A stretch of DNA of 64,000 bases. It comes from Manduca sexta (Eukaryota > Arthropoda > Insecta > Lepidoptera > Sphingidae). Positions within the stretch are counted from its first letter, which is position 1. Every line of letters starts with the position of its first letter. The notes below the pieces were generated by a model that saw nothing but the letters and a program-made list of their open reading frames with translations, searched no databases and was not told the origin of the DNA. The stretch covers positions 3,906,001 to 3,970,000 of the forward strand of contig NC_051139.1 of assembly GCF_014839805.1 (NCBI RefSeq). Direction: 5' to 3'. Of this stretch, positions 23,846 through 35,282 are shown in pieces. Made by a program: the position numbers and the translations under genes.

Positions 23846-24159
23846 TACAAAATATACCACACAGAGTACACCAGCATTACAGAAGGAAAACAAATAAGGT
23901 TCATTCTAAGTGATGGATACAGTCATTATATATTTGATACCATTGCGTAAGTTGAATGGGACATGCTCTATGCCGACTCCTTGTTATTGTTTTATTTCTT
24001 CAAAACTATATATACATATGGGAATAGTAAGCAGGTTTTATTCTGTTTGAATTGCAGACTGCTTATACGATGTATTTAATGATACAGAAATGTCAGGTGA
24101 AGTAGTATGTATGAAGTAAAAGAAGGCTATTTTTCAAATTCATCATCCCACGTACTCTT
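23846..24159. other. No gene seen
   Basis: AT-rich and unrecognised. Confidence 0.35.
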
Positions 24160-24255
24160 ACATACATACATACACATTACACATACTCACTCCTTTTGTC
24201 CCCGACGGAGTAGATAGAGGTGCTACTAATACATCCAGTTTTCGCCATATGCAAG
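24160..24255 (-). mobile_element. SINE family B fragment
   Basis: CATACATACATACACATTAC tail followed by CTCCTTTTGTCCCCGACGGA and GTAGATAGAGGTGC. Confidence 0.6.
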
Positions 24256-24589
24256 TAACTTCATATGCGTATGTCATATTTTTTAAAATATTTTGTAGTA
24301 CTAAAACATGATAGGCATTAGAGTACTGTTAGATATTTTAATTAATTTCCCGTCCCGACGGCATGCGGCATATGGCGCCGCGTGGCGCGATGTGCCATCA
24401 TTAATATTAACAAGTAATTACGAAGATACGTGGCTCTCGAATCAAAACCGGTCAAGTGCGAGTCAACACAACGAGGATTCTGGACCTCAACACTCTTTTT
24501 ATTGTTTTTTAGGATAAAGCTAAAACTACGCCACTGAGGCAGTCAGTTTGTAAATAATTCCAATGAAAATTACATTTTATATAAGTGAC

Positions 24590-24636
24590 GAAAGAGAAGC
24601 CGTTAGGAATCGGCTTATATGGACCCTTCGCCACTG
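24590..24636 (+). mobile_element. hAT-like MITE, end fragment
   Basis: Retains GAAGCCGTTAGGAATCGGCT and the terminal ACCCTTCGCCACTG. The left TIR could not be located. Confidence 0.55.
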
Positions 24637-25079
24637 CTATAGACTTCACTTCGCTTAACATCAGGCAGTAAAGCCACTTTGCCAAACGTTTATAAAAAAA
24701 AACTGTAAAAAAGTCAGAGCGTTCATACAGTTCAATAGTTAGACTACAACATCTTTGTACAGAACCGTCTCCAAACATACTTTGCCTTTGATAGTTCACT
24801 CGTGAAATGGTTTTACTAATCATATAGTATTTTACGCGCAGTTTCGGTAATTAGCCTGATGTCACATTAACCGTACGCCACGTTACTTTACAAGCTCACA
24901 TCTTGTCGAAATTAGCTCACAAGCATGAAAGGATAGTGCGAGTTAATTAGGTAACCGCGTGCATGTTACCTTACAGGAACAATGTTGTTTCATCCAGTAC
25001 ATTATTCAGACTTAGATATTTTAATAATCGTGATACCGAGGTTTGAAAATTGTTTTGACTCTCGGAAAGATATTAATAT
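24637..25079. other. No gene seen
   Basis: The 104-codon minus-strand frame at 24509-24823 overlaps the MITE fragment and has no domain signal. Otherwise unrecognised. Confidence 0.35.
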
Positions 25080-25320
25080 TGTTTGATGCTTTGAATGTCG
25101 AGACGAGCTTGCCGTTCGCCTGATGGTAAACGATACGACCACCCATAAGCAGTAAAAACAACATCCAACACCTTGAATTACTAAGTATTGTTTGGTATTC
25201 TATTGCCCTCGTCATCCTAAGACATGAGATGTTAAATCTTATTATGTCCAGTAGTTAGACTGGTTACAATATTCTTCAAACCGGAACACAACAATGACTA
25301 CACACTGCTGCTTGGCGGCA
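25080..25320 (-). repeat. Repeat family C, copy 2
   Basis: TTTGATGCTTTGAATGTCGA, CGCCTGATGGTAAACGATAC and TAATCTTATTATGTCC-type blocks as in copy 1; ends near CACTGCTGCTTGGCGGCAGA. Confidence 0.7.
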
Positions 25321-25800
25321 GAATTTGAATGAAATATGAAAAATATATTAAAAATATTGATAAATAGAAGCATATACCTTTCTAATAATAATTAACAAGT
25401 TTAACAATTTCCAATTGACAAATAATTTCTAATAAATTAAAAAATACACAATGCTAAGAAAATTTGCTAGAAAAGAAATATTGTAAGTGTGTGGAAAGAT
25501 TGATTAAGCTAACCATAATTATATAGAAAATTTGTCTTTTATGAGTGAATAAAATTCTCTAAAACCAATTGACGTTTATTTGACATTTGTGGGTCAAGCT
25601 AGTATAGAAAAATGCGAGCCAACTTATAAAGCAGTCTGCAATACCTAGAATACCCATATTTAATAAAAAGTAAGTTAATTGGCCGAGTAAACTTTTCAAT
25701 TTCGTTTTGTATGACTTTTAGGTAAAACTATAATTCGAACAAATTAATTATCAACTATTGAGTTGGATTATTTTATACGGTCATGAATAAGTGTCATCAC
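25321..25800. other. No gene seen
   Basis: AT-rich and unrecognised. Confidence 0.35.
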
Positions 25801-26018
25801 TGCACCTGATGGTAGGTGGAGTGGGCTCTAATAGAATGTCGATTGACGAGAGATGATTACCCCTCGACAGTCGACACAATTATGCCGGCCTATTGGAACC
25901 GGATATATACAGGCTGATCCCGGAACGCGACCATTACGTGATTCACTATAGTGGTTTTTAATACCTTGTGTACGGTGATCGCTATCGGGGCGAATATAAA
26001 ATATATCATACCACCTAT
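25801..26018 (-). repeat. Repeat family D, copy 3
   Basis: Near full-length reverse copy from TGCACCTGATGGTAGGTGGA to AATATAAAATATATCATACC. Confidence 0.72.
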
Positions 26019-26892
26019 CTTGGAGGATCAGATATAAGTCTTATGATGCTAATGATTATACTTGTCTCAATATTCCCTAAATCGTAGTAGGTACCATACA
26101 TAATTACGCATTATAAATATCTAGGAAGACTGCATAGACTGGACCTAATATTTATTATTCTGCATACTTATAGGCAAAAACATGGTTCGTTCTTTTCCTT
26201 TAAAACATAAATATACGAATCACATACAGGTATAATGAGTGAAAATAATTACCTTTGATTGTTCGCAAACACAAGAATCTCCCGTTTGATTTTAATAATA
26301 AATAAGTCGAGAAAGGCATACGTCCCGCTGCTGTACCTATAATTTATTATGTAAGCTGATTTTTAAAAAGTTTCGCTTTGAATTACCTTTTAAACTCGAA
26401 AGGTTTTAAAGGATGTTAATTTTGTAAAGAGCGTTTCCATAACGTAAATTTTTGTTGGCAAAGCTTAAGTGTGAGGTAAATGAACAAAAACATTATTTAA
26501 TATCACTTTTGACGGAATAGTGACTGTATTTGTTTATACATTGGAGCATTAAAAATTAGGATTTTGCTTGAAATACTATAACATATATACAATAGTTTAC
26601 TTAGTAGCCATCGTATATTAAGATAATGATGAACTACAGTGCATGTTTGCGCTTGCAACAGGGTGAGAGTGACAGTGACATTTCACCCAGTGTTGCCAGG
26701 CGAAAACTTCCTAAGTCACGGAACAAAGAGCGAACAGGCACGAGCTAATGTCATGCGCCGTAACATACTGATTTTCACCTAATGGAAAGGACAGTTCAAT
26801 CCAAGAATACACCCATTATTGACAGAACGGCCATTACTTATATTACAACGATATCATAGTTACAAGTGTCATATCTATGTGCAACAGACTTA
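26019..26892. other. No gene seen
   Basis: AT-rich and unrecognised. Confidence 0.35.
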
Positions 26893-27152
26893 CCCCCTTA
26901 TTCATAAACGTTTTTTATCTAAGGACGGAGTAAAGCTGTGATAACAAGCCTGTTTCTCGATGCCCAACGGCACTGAGAAATAGACATAGGGCCGCTGTGA
27001 TTGGTTATTATTGTTGTATTTCAATATTAGCCAATCACAACGGCCCTACGTCTACGCACTGCGAAGACTGCCATGCCGTCAGCACTGAGAAACAGACTTG
27101 TTATCACAGCCTTACTCGGTCGTTAGATAAAAAACGTCTATGAATAAGGGGG
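26893..27152. mobile_element. PIF/Harbinger-like MITE, 260 bp, TTA target duplication
   Basis: Terminal inverted repeats start CCCCCTTATTCATAAACG on the left and CCCCCTTATTCATAGACG on the right, reverse-complemented. They extend about 70 bp with few mismatches. It is flanked by TTA at 26890-26892 and 27153-27155. The centre is a second inverted pair (TGATTGGTTATT and TAGCCAATCACA). A 3-bp TTA duplication is usual for PIF/Harbinger; that assignment is inference. Confidence 0.8.
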
Positions 27153-27155
27153 TTA

Positions 27156-28552
27156 AACTATACTGCCGTGCTAAGCTCAAAAGCGGTATATAAAAAAAAA
27201 ACAAAATTTATTTTTATGTCCTCAATAGCTTAAAGAAATACCTATCCAATGAACTTACCTAAATAATGGTATCTTGTTCAGAACTTGTTAAAAAAACTCC
27301 AAATTATCTCTATCTCAGTTTTACATATAAAACTATATTTACAAAACTTCGATTATTTCAAAATAAGGTTTCCCTGACATACCGTTTGCGCTTAGCACGG
27401 CAGTATAGGTACTCCAAAATCTCATCCCGAACAAATATTAAATGTAATTGGCGATACTTTACAATAGTGAAAAGGACGTATCTCTGCGCTAAAGCATCCG
27501 TAAGTCGCTAACATTCGATGCCATGAGCTATTCAGGACACGCGAGACCGCTGGTACTCGTCGACACTAGAATCTTCGATAGCCGACACTCAGGGTAAAGC
27601 GAGATTTACAACGAGGCTTACACAGTCATTAAATATGATTGACACTGAATATATTTTAATCATAATGCTGTCTTTGTCAAGTCCTAATAGATGACAGGGA
27701 CAGCAAGACGTTTTCAATGTTTTAAACTAAACTTATTTAGTAAGTTGTGCAAGCCAGGCAGTATTAAACAGCTATATACTATCGAGCAAGACTCAGCGCA
27801 GTGAAGTGTTTAATGTAGGTCCCGCTTTGAAACATAAAAATCCCATCATCCTTATAAATCCGCCTTTTCACTATAAATCCTTTCAGTGGAAAAACATCGC
27901 CATTGATCCCTTTACATTTACATATTTCCTTTGTTTCGACAGCCGACGCCGGCCGAGATTGCGTTGGGGAAATTAAATAAAAAATAATACACAATATTAT
28001 GAATATTTTCTTCGGACTTTATTTGTTACTTTCAAAATAAAGTTCAGTGTTTGACTGAATAAATAGAACTTTATGTTTCATTTTTAAAATTATTTTATGA
28101 AAATTAAATTTAAAGTCGGAAATAAGTGACATTCATTTAATATATAAAAAACTACTCAAATATTTAATGCAGATTGCATATTTCTTTATAATCAATACGC
28201 AGTATCGATAGTTAAAGAAGCTACTGCAGGTGACGACGGTATGACGCGGTCCACTAGCAACTTTATACATCGGCGACGACATTATGCAAAAGTGGCAAAC
28301 GTGTCAGCGCCACGCTAAAAGCACCGGCCGAAGGAGCCCGCGCTGAGTGTATGTAGCGAGCTCTTATTGGATTTGACGGCGTTTACCGTCCGCAAGGCTG
28401 CGTCACACCACGCGGTATCGCGCGACGACGCGCTACGTATCGTACGTGTAGAGAAGCTTCAACACAACCAACTGTAAACTTAAGTTGGCTAATTTGTAAT
28501 GCAACGTGCATTACAAACAACCAGACTTAGTTTATATTAGTTTACTTTGAAG
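27156..28552. other. Non-coding stretch; CpG-rich block at 28235-28450
   Basis: The block contains CACCGGCCGAAGGAGCCCGC and GCGCGACGACGCGCTACGTA, within otherwise AT-rich DNA. No open frame or family was recognised. It could be a regulatory island or an upstream promoter. Confidence 0.3.
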
Positions 28553-28650
28553 TGTATATTTTATACTAACGCGGATAGCGACCACCGTACACAAGGTGTT
28601 AAAAGCCGTCATAGCACATGTAAGTGTGTGTATATCCGGTTCCAACGAGC
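28553..28650 (+). repeat. Repeat family D fragment
   Basis: ATATTTTATACTAACGCGGA, then GACCACCGTACACAAGGTGT and TATATCCGGTTCCAAC. Confidence 0.6.
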
Positions 28651-29390
28651 ATAAATATACTGAGAATGATAAGGTTTTCTTATAGTGAATTTCGTGTCAA
28701 TCGTCTATCTGACTTACATCACCAAGATATCATTTTAAAGAATAGTTAACCTAGGCAATTCTTACGACAATACAAATAGTTAGCCCTACTTATTTTGTTT
28801 TCACTGCTTCACAGCTAAAACCAAACACAAAAAAAAACAGATAGATTTATTTAAAATCAAATAACTTAAAAGTTATATTTTTTCCTATAGAACGCTAACC
28901 TAACTCATAAATTGAATTCCAAATTACCTTTTATGTACAGTAAACAACTGCAACGGCATCTTGAGATCCGATAAAAGGTGAATACACGGTATATCCCTTA
29001 TCCGCAAGCTTTGAGCACCGTCTGAGACGCAGTGTCGGTAATTGCGCGAACGTTTAATGCTGCACGTAGGTGGAACGTTTAGCTAAATGCACCGGCGCCA
29101 TCACCGCGCGACCACGTTTAGTCGAAGCGTGCTGGGATTTGTTTAGTAAATTGTTGGCGAGATATTGCATAAACTCGCTGTAAAGATACAAAGTGTGAAA
29201 GTTTGAGTGTTAAGTGCGTCTAGTTTTTTTAGGTATTTTGCGACTGCAATTTGTAAAATTTTAGACGGTTTGCGACTGCAATTTTTAAATCTATTTTTAT
29301 ATATTAACATCTACAATTATTTTTGTCAGTTGAACGAGAGGTAATCTTTTCGAAAGAATACGAAAGTCCTTCAGGTTTTTTATACTCCAC
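28651..29390. other. Non-coding stretch; higher-GC patch at 29000-29150
   Basis: The patch holds ACCGGCGCCATCACCGCGCG and nearby CGAA-rich sequence. A short direct repeat of TTTGCGACTGCAATTT lies at about 29236 and 29267. Nothing else recognised. Confidence 0.3.
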
Positions 29391-29655
29391 AGTGGAACGG
29401 ACTGCCGAGACGACTGTCCGCAGATTCAAAACCCTTACGCACCTCTAACTTTTCTAAAGTTATGTGTATATACTTTGTGAATTATCACTTGCTTAAACAA
29501 AAACATCGAGAGGAAACCTGCATATCTTAGATATGTGAAGTCTGCCAATCCGCACTAGACCAGCGTGGTTGACTAAGGCCTAATCCCTCTCGATAGTAGA
29601 GTAGACCCGTACCCAGCAGTGGCACAGTATAATACAGGGCTGACATCATGATTTA
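29391..29655 (+). mobile_element. SINE family A, diverged copy
   Basis: Starts GTGGAACGGACTGCCGAGAC, lacks the A box, has a mutated B box (AGATTCAAAACCC) and ends TATAATACAGGGCTGACATC. Older than the copy at 35769. Confidence 0.8.
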
Positions 29656-30300
29656 TATTATATTCTCCCACCAAATTAAATATTCTTATATCCAACATGT
29701 ATATTCGTCCTATCTATATCGGTCCCGCATCAAATGCCATTCCAGTCGCAAATATAAATTCCTCTGTACTATTCGGCTATTTTGGTCCACATTTACCGAG
29801 CCGATTCCAGCGACACACAGACAGAGACAAATGCGCGCGTTAACACATCTTAACAACCACTTATGTCCGTAAAATCTTAATCGCACGTGACTAATTGTAC
29901 TAAAATGTTTCGCTGTTAAAAGAGAGCGTGTTGGGTGCGGTAAACAAATGCATTCGCTAATGCCACACTATGTCAACGCGGTTAAGCGCTGTAAAGACGC
30001 GAAAATATTAAACTGATTGTGAAATGTTTGTATTTTGATTATAATGTACGACTCTCTCTTAAAAGAGCCATGCATCAAACATAGCGATTAATTTGCAGTG
30101 TAAGTTAATAGTGCAATTAAAATTAAATGTGAAATTATGTCTAGTTTACACTATAATATACGATTTTCTAACCTTTAGAAGGATCATGTATCAGAAATGG
30201 CAAATGTTTGGCTATGGAAGTTAATATTCATACGATATAATTAATAATGAAAGTAAGATACAACAGGATTCATATATCAGTTTGTTGTATACAATTGAGC
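29656..30300. other. No gene seen
   Basis: AT-rich and unrecognised. Confidence 0.35.
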
Positions 30301-30543
30301 AAGACTTAACTTATTATTCTCACTTTATACGGCACCAATGTAGTCATTGACCTTTCGATCTACAATAAGACAACTGAAGTGCAACAATGCGTTTAAAATC
30401 ATGTCAGATCTCTAACGTATACTAATGACCAAGACTTAACTTATTATTATCACTATATACGACAGCAATGTAGTCATTGACCTTTCGATCTACAATAAGA
30501 CGACTGAAGTGCAACAATGCGTTTAAAATCATGTTAGATCTCT
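30301..30543. repeat. Direct repeat, period 130 bp
   Basis: AAGACTTAACTTATTATTCT at 30301 recurs at 30431. The two 113-bp copies are nearly identical, sharing GTAGTCATTGACCTTTCGAT and GCAACAATGCGTTTAAAATC. Confidence 0.88.
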
Positions 30544-30860
30544 ACTCGCTCTTCCTGCCTCCACGTCAAACTCAGCGCTGGCCCGAGGCCAAGTCCCACC
30601 GCCTTGCCCAAGCGTCATATTTGCCACTGAATGGAGCCCGATAAAGCGAACTGGACCCAATAATGGCGTATTCTTCGTTTGTACACCTCTCATCGGGCGG
30701 GGAGTGCGGGGAGCGGTCAACAAATGGATGCAATTTATACGTATTGCCGTATCTCAGGTGTAAAGGGTCGATGAGGTGCGGTTTCATTGCGACGCTTCCC
30801 CGCTCTCCCCACCCCTTCGACCCTACAGCGAGCGCGATATTTCAGCTTGTTTGTTTCCAT
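30544..30860. other. GC-rich island, possible regulatory element
   Basis: About 300 bp with many CpG and several bHLH or T-box-like motifs (CAGGTGTAAAGGG, GATGAGGTGCGG), bordered by AT-rich DNA and by the 130-bp direct repeat. Overlapping short frames on both strands show no family resemblance. A conserved non-coding element is the working guess, from composition only. Confidence 0.3.
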
Positions 30861-31064
30861 GAAATTCCATTTAAAATAACGTTCGTTGTTTTAAATTGAA
30901 CGTAATAGTGCTATCCTCTGTGTGTTGGACTGTCAATGTCTTTTGCTATCGGGTAACAACGAATAATAATATCAGCCGGTTTTATTTCTTATAATTTTAT
31001 AGGCATATACATAATAATGGTTATAATCTTGTGTTCTGTCAGGCGCTATTAAGACAGGATAGCT

Positions 31065-31278
31065 GGTGGTAGGATATATTTTATATCCACCCAGATAGCG
31101 ACCACCGTATATAAGATGTTATAACCCACCATAGTGGTCCACGTAAGTGTGTTGTGTTTCGAGGTCACTCTGTGTATATCAGGTTCCAACAGGCCGGCAT
31201 AATTGTGTTGACTGTCGAGGGATAATCATCTCTCGTCAGTCGACATTCTATAGGACCCCACTCCACATACCATCAGGC
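31065..31278 (+). repeat. Repeat family D, copy 4
   Basis: GGTGGTAGGATATATTTTAT through TCGACATTCTATAGGACCCC to ACATACCATCAGGCG. One of the longest copies. Confidence 0.75.
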
Positions 31279-31682
31279 GTATGCCGTGCCGTATTGCCGT
31301 GAGCAGATGCTCTACAAATGCACTAACATATCACCGAGCTCTTTTGATGTAATTAGACCCAAGTGAAAATCTATTATTCCTATTAATACGTGGATTTATC
31401 GCTAAATCTAAATATTTTTGAGTTCCAATAAAGAATTTACCAGCATTTTATAAATACAGTATACTTTACGGCACCTAAAGAAATACAATTAATTAAACAA
31501 TTCTATCTCATTGCTATTCGTTTTAAGTGCGCTGTTTACACAGGTTTTAATTAAAAAGGTTATATGTCGGTACAAATGAGTCGCGTTAATGGCAATAAAT
31601 GAGCGCAACACGCCGCACCGCGTGCCACCGCGTGTATTTCATTTGTGAAAAATAGAGATGTTTATTGATAAACCTTGTTTGA
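31279..31682. other. No gene seen
   Basis: AT-rich and unrecognised. Confidence 0.35.
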
Positions 31683-31875
31683 TTTTTTTTTATTGCTTTG
31701 AATGACGATACTAGCTTGTCATTCGCCTGATGGTAGGCGCTACGACCGCCCATAAACAGTAGGAACACCATCCAACACCAACACAAAGCATTGTTTGGTA
31801 TTCCGCTGCGCTCGCCATCCTGAGACGTGAGATGTTAAGTCTTATTATGTCCAGTAGTTACACCGGCTACAATCA
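31683..31875 (-). repeat. Repeat family C, copy 3 (truncated)
   Basis: TTTTATTGCTTTGAATGACG through CTCGCCATCCTGAGACGTGA to CAGTAGTTACACCGGCTACA. Confidence 0.7.
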
Positions 31876-31909
31876 TCAAGCATAAAACAAAACAAAAATA
31901 CACATCATC

Positions 31910-32045
31910 CAATTATGTATACCCCAAGGGGTAGGTAGAGGCACAACCAAGGTACTACAATTATCAAACATATAACAAAAATCGAAACCAGGACTTCAGA
32001 GCGGTGTCGTAACGCGCATGCAATACAACTACGTCACTGAAACGC
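31910..32045 (-). mobile_element. SINE family B fragment
   Basis: TATACCCCAAGGGGTAGGTA, then a shortened interior and the tRNA-like end GCAATACAACTACGTCACTG. Confidence 0.55.
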
Positions 32046-32699
32046 CCTTGAAAATGTCCATAAGTACTAATTAGTAAGTAAGTAATTACTTTCGTTACTA
32101 AAATTGTCACCACCAAAAGCCGTGTTATTGGATCCAATAGATTCCATTTCTACGGACAAATATTTGTGTTGTTTAAAAATATGTTAAATTATGTCATTTA
32201 AAATATGGATAATAAAGTAAGATGTTATAAGATTGACAATCTCTTGTAGTTCTGGGTACTAGCGAGTGCCCTATCTATAGTTTAACTTTACATTTTAGAT
32301 GGGAGTTAGAAACGTTATAATACTTATAATTTATTAGTATTGAATTCTATAAGGACATATTTTACAATAAATAAACACCGATATAACAATAAAAATAATA
32401 ATTAAAATAAATTTAATATATTTAATAATATTGGTCCAAACGAGTACAAAGACATTCCAGTGAAAAAAATGCAACTGTATCAACAGTTTGGAATGCGCAA
32501 GCGCTCAAATTATATTAACGTGTCAACGGGCATCTAGGGGTGCCAAACATATTATTGAAAGTATTGACAAAACTGTATTAAATATGCTCTGATATTGGTT
32601 ATTGTAAAGAAAAGTTGTCTACCTAAACCAGAAGTATCAGAGGCTGTAAAATATTTTTTTTATAATAGAAGACCTATACGATTGATATTCGTTACTGTA
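32046..32699. other. No gene seen
   Basis: AT-rich and unrecognised. Confidence 0.35.
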
Positions 32700-33860
32700 A
32701 TCTCTCTCTGACACTTTCCACTGGAGGGAGGAGGCGTTCAGGAACGGGCAGCGTCCGGCCCCGAAGGAGGTGGAGGCCAAAAGGGCCTCCTTACGGCGAG
32801 CCGCCGTGGAGGAGTGGCGTTTCAGGCTGGAGGCCCCGTCAGCGGGGCTTAGGGCCGTCGCGGCAGTGCGTCCTGTCTTTGCACAGTGAGCTGGACAGGC
32901 GCCACGGCGTGGCGACATTTCGCCTGACGCAGGTGCTCACCGGGCATGGTTGCTTCGGTGAGTACCTGTGTGAAATAGTACGAAAGGAAGTAAGCGCCGT
33001 GTGTCACCATTGTGACAACTGCCCGCAGGATACGGCCCAACACACGTTGGAGTCCTGCCCAGCCTGGGACGAGGAGCGCAGCGCTCTCGTTTCGGTCGTC
33101 GGAGGAGATCTCTCGCTGCCGGCCGTGGTCGCTTCCATGGTCGGCAGTCGGGAGGCCTGGCGTGCGGTGGCCCACTTCTGCGAGGTGGTCCTCTCGCAGA
33201 AGGAGAGTGCCGAGAGGATCGGGAACGGGCCGATCCCTCCCGCCGTCAGAGGAGACGAAGGAGGCGCCGGGTGGACGACTGACCGGCGTCTCCCGCCCTG
33301 TGGAATGGGGGCATTTGGAGAATTCCACCACGGTATCCCCTGCCTGTCGTAAGAGGCGACTAATAGGGGCCACGAAGGGGTCGTCGGCGGGCAGCAGGGG
33401 CTGTCCGCCCTAGTGCATTTTTGTGCATTTTTGCACATCTTTCGGTTGACCCCGGGATGGACGGCAGTGTGCTGTTGGCCTCACACTGCCGTAGACGCCG
33501 AGGGCGTCCTTCGGTGCGCGGGCTTCTGAGCCCCCCATAGGAGACGGGCCGCAAGGCGGCACCGCGCAGGGGCGGCTGCGGTCGCAGACTAGACACTTCA
33601 ACGTCAGAGGAAGCCCGCGGCCGTCCCTAATGCGCCGAAGAGGGCCACCGCGGAGTTTTAGCTGGTAGGCCGTGCATAGGTTAAGTTGTATATAGGGTTA
33701 GGGACTCGGCCCGGCGGTCGCCCGAAGGTCACCATCAAATCCGGGCGGCTCAACGCCGGGCCGTAAGGCACGGTTACCCCAGCATAACCGCTCAGTCGCC
33801 CCCCCACGAAGGCTGGGCGGTAGTAATAAGGACTTTCTCCGCGAAACCAAAGAAAAAGGT
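32700..33860 (+). mobile_element. R1-clade LINE, 5'-truncated 3' end
   Basis: A sharply GC-rich block in AT-rich DNA. It encodes the C-terminal end of an R1-clade ORF2 (separate entry), followed by about 500 bp of GC-rich 3' UTR that starts near CCTGCCTGTCGTAAGAGGCG. The 5' limit near 32700 and the 3' limit near 33860 are set by the change in composition; no poly(A) or target duplication was identified. 5' truncation is the usual fate of LINE copies. Confidence 0.8.
32710..33352 (+). pseudogene. R1-clade LINE ORF2 C-terminus, frameshifted
   Basis: ORF2 of R1-clade non-LTR retrotransposons carries endonuclease and reverse transcriptase, with a cysteine-histidine motif near the C-terminus. Only the part after the reverse transcriptase survives. 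Residues read EEWRFRLEAPSAG up to a TGA at 32887-32889. They continue in the +1 frame as LDRRHGVATFRLTQVL, then the knuckle C-X2-C-X9-H-X4-C (Cys codon at 33002, last Cys near 33056) followed by PAW. One extra base at about 32889 explains the shift. Stop at 33350-33352. The clade is judged from the CHHC ... AQHTLESCPAW pattern and the LDRRHG ... TGHGCF context, from memory. Not functional. Confidence 0.8.
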
Positions 33861-34798
33861 TTTCTATATCCGGAAGGACAATATGGTAATTAACCTGCAG
33901 CCCAATATACATAGTATATTCCCTTGTCCTGTTGATAATAGCGGTAAACATAAAAAATAGAGTGAAGTAGCTTTGGACTGATCTATAACATTATAATATA
34001 CTGTTTTCCATACATGGCAATTATTTTAATGTTCGACAACCCTATATGCTACTTTAAGAAACAATGTTCCGTAATATATACCCGACGACGGAAGCATCCG
34101 TCCGGTACAAAGCTTCCTGAATGTTTCATTAACAAGCTGTTGTTAATGAAATATTCAGTTTCATTAACAATATAAATATTATGGGATGGATGCGAATGGT
34201 TGAATTCTATGCTCACAAAAATAGCTGAAAAAAAATATAAATCATGAACTTTTGTGTTCTTATAGTGTTTTTATTTTAATAAAATAAAGTTTAAAGATTA
34301 TTTTAATAAAATTGAGTGTATTATAAATGAAGAAAAAAAAATATTTTGATTGGAATTAAACATGAAGAAGGGTATGAAATTTTGAAATTGCTCAGCTACT
34401 TTTGAGGCTGACTAATGCGACACATTTTATTGCCTACATGTGTCTTTCTTGACGGTGCAGTGGTGATATAAAACAACCATAGAATGTATTTTTAGAGTTT
34501 TTTGAATATATTGCCGTCAAGACTCCAAACAATTTGTAACTGCTTTTCTAAGGTAAAACTTGAATGGTTTTGACAGTTTGTATACTTAAGTCCTGAACGC
34601 ACTTAAGGCAATCTCTGAAAACAGAGTCACGGGAATGTATGGATTGCAGGTTTTAACTTTATTTGAGAGATTGCCGCTGATCCCTATGAAGTCCATAAAA
34701 ATATAAAGGATACCCTTTCACTTTTTTTTTGTTCTATGGTGTACCAACTATATGTAGTAGTAGTACATAAATTTAACTTAAATCTAGCCTTAAGATGA
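33861..34798. other. No gene seen; hairpin at 34118-34157
   Basis: AT-rich. An 18-bp inverted repeat (TGAATGTTTCATTAACAA and its complement, one mismatch, 4-base loop) lies at 34118-34157, with a third TTTCATTAACAA just after. Otherwise unrecognised. Confidence 0.4.
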
Positions 34799-35096
34799 AT
34801 ATAATAATAATAATATCAGCCCCGTATAAACTGCCCTCTACTACTGAGAGGGAATAGGCGTTAGTCCACCACGCTGGCCTAGTGCGGATTGATAGACTTC
34901 ACACTCTAGAAACTCCTATAGGGAACTTCTCTGGTTGGAGATATTCTCGCTATGTTTTCATCATTAAAGCAAGCGATGATTCACAAAGAATACATACATA
35001 ATTTTAGAAAAGTGAGAGGTGTGTGCCCTCGGGATTTGAACCTGCGGACATTTGTCTCGGCCGTCCGTTCCACACCCATTTAGGGTATGGCCGCTG
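34799..35096 (-). mobile_element. SINE family A, minus-strand copy
   Basis: From ATAATATCAGCCCCGTATAA to CCCATTTAGGGTATGGCCGC. The reverse complement has a slightly mutated A box (CATACCCTAAATGGG) and GGTTCAAATCCC as B box. It ends about 190 bp upstream of the Cys-rich ORF. Confidence 0.85.
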
Positions 35097-35223
35097 AGAA
35101 ACATCTAATGAAATCCCTTCCACCTAGCACTATTTTTTCATATACAATCAAATCATTCGACTGATAAACATTAGAAAGCCCTAAAAAAGTACAAGAACTC
35201 TGAAAAAGCTTAGAAAAACTTGC

Positions 35224-35282
35224 AGTTCAAGATTCCTTAGATTTTATTTTAGACCTTCGCACTCCTAAAATCTATAAGCAAG
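35224..35282 (+). promoter_or_regulatory. Possible initiator and 5' leader of the Cys-rich ORF
   Basis: A GCAGTTCAA sequence at about 35222 resembles the arthropod initiator (CAGT type). If transcription starts there, the leader is about 59 nt. No TATA box was seen. The start codon context AGCAAGATG has A at -3. Composition-based inference only. Confidence 0.25.

Noticed and set aside
33658..33951. 97-codon minus-strand frame and other frames over the LINE tail
   Set aside because: GC-rich DNA has few stops. These are shadows over the LINE coding tail and 3' UTR.
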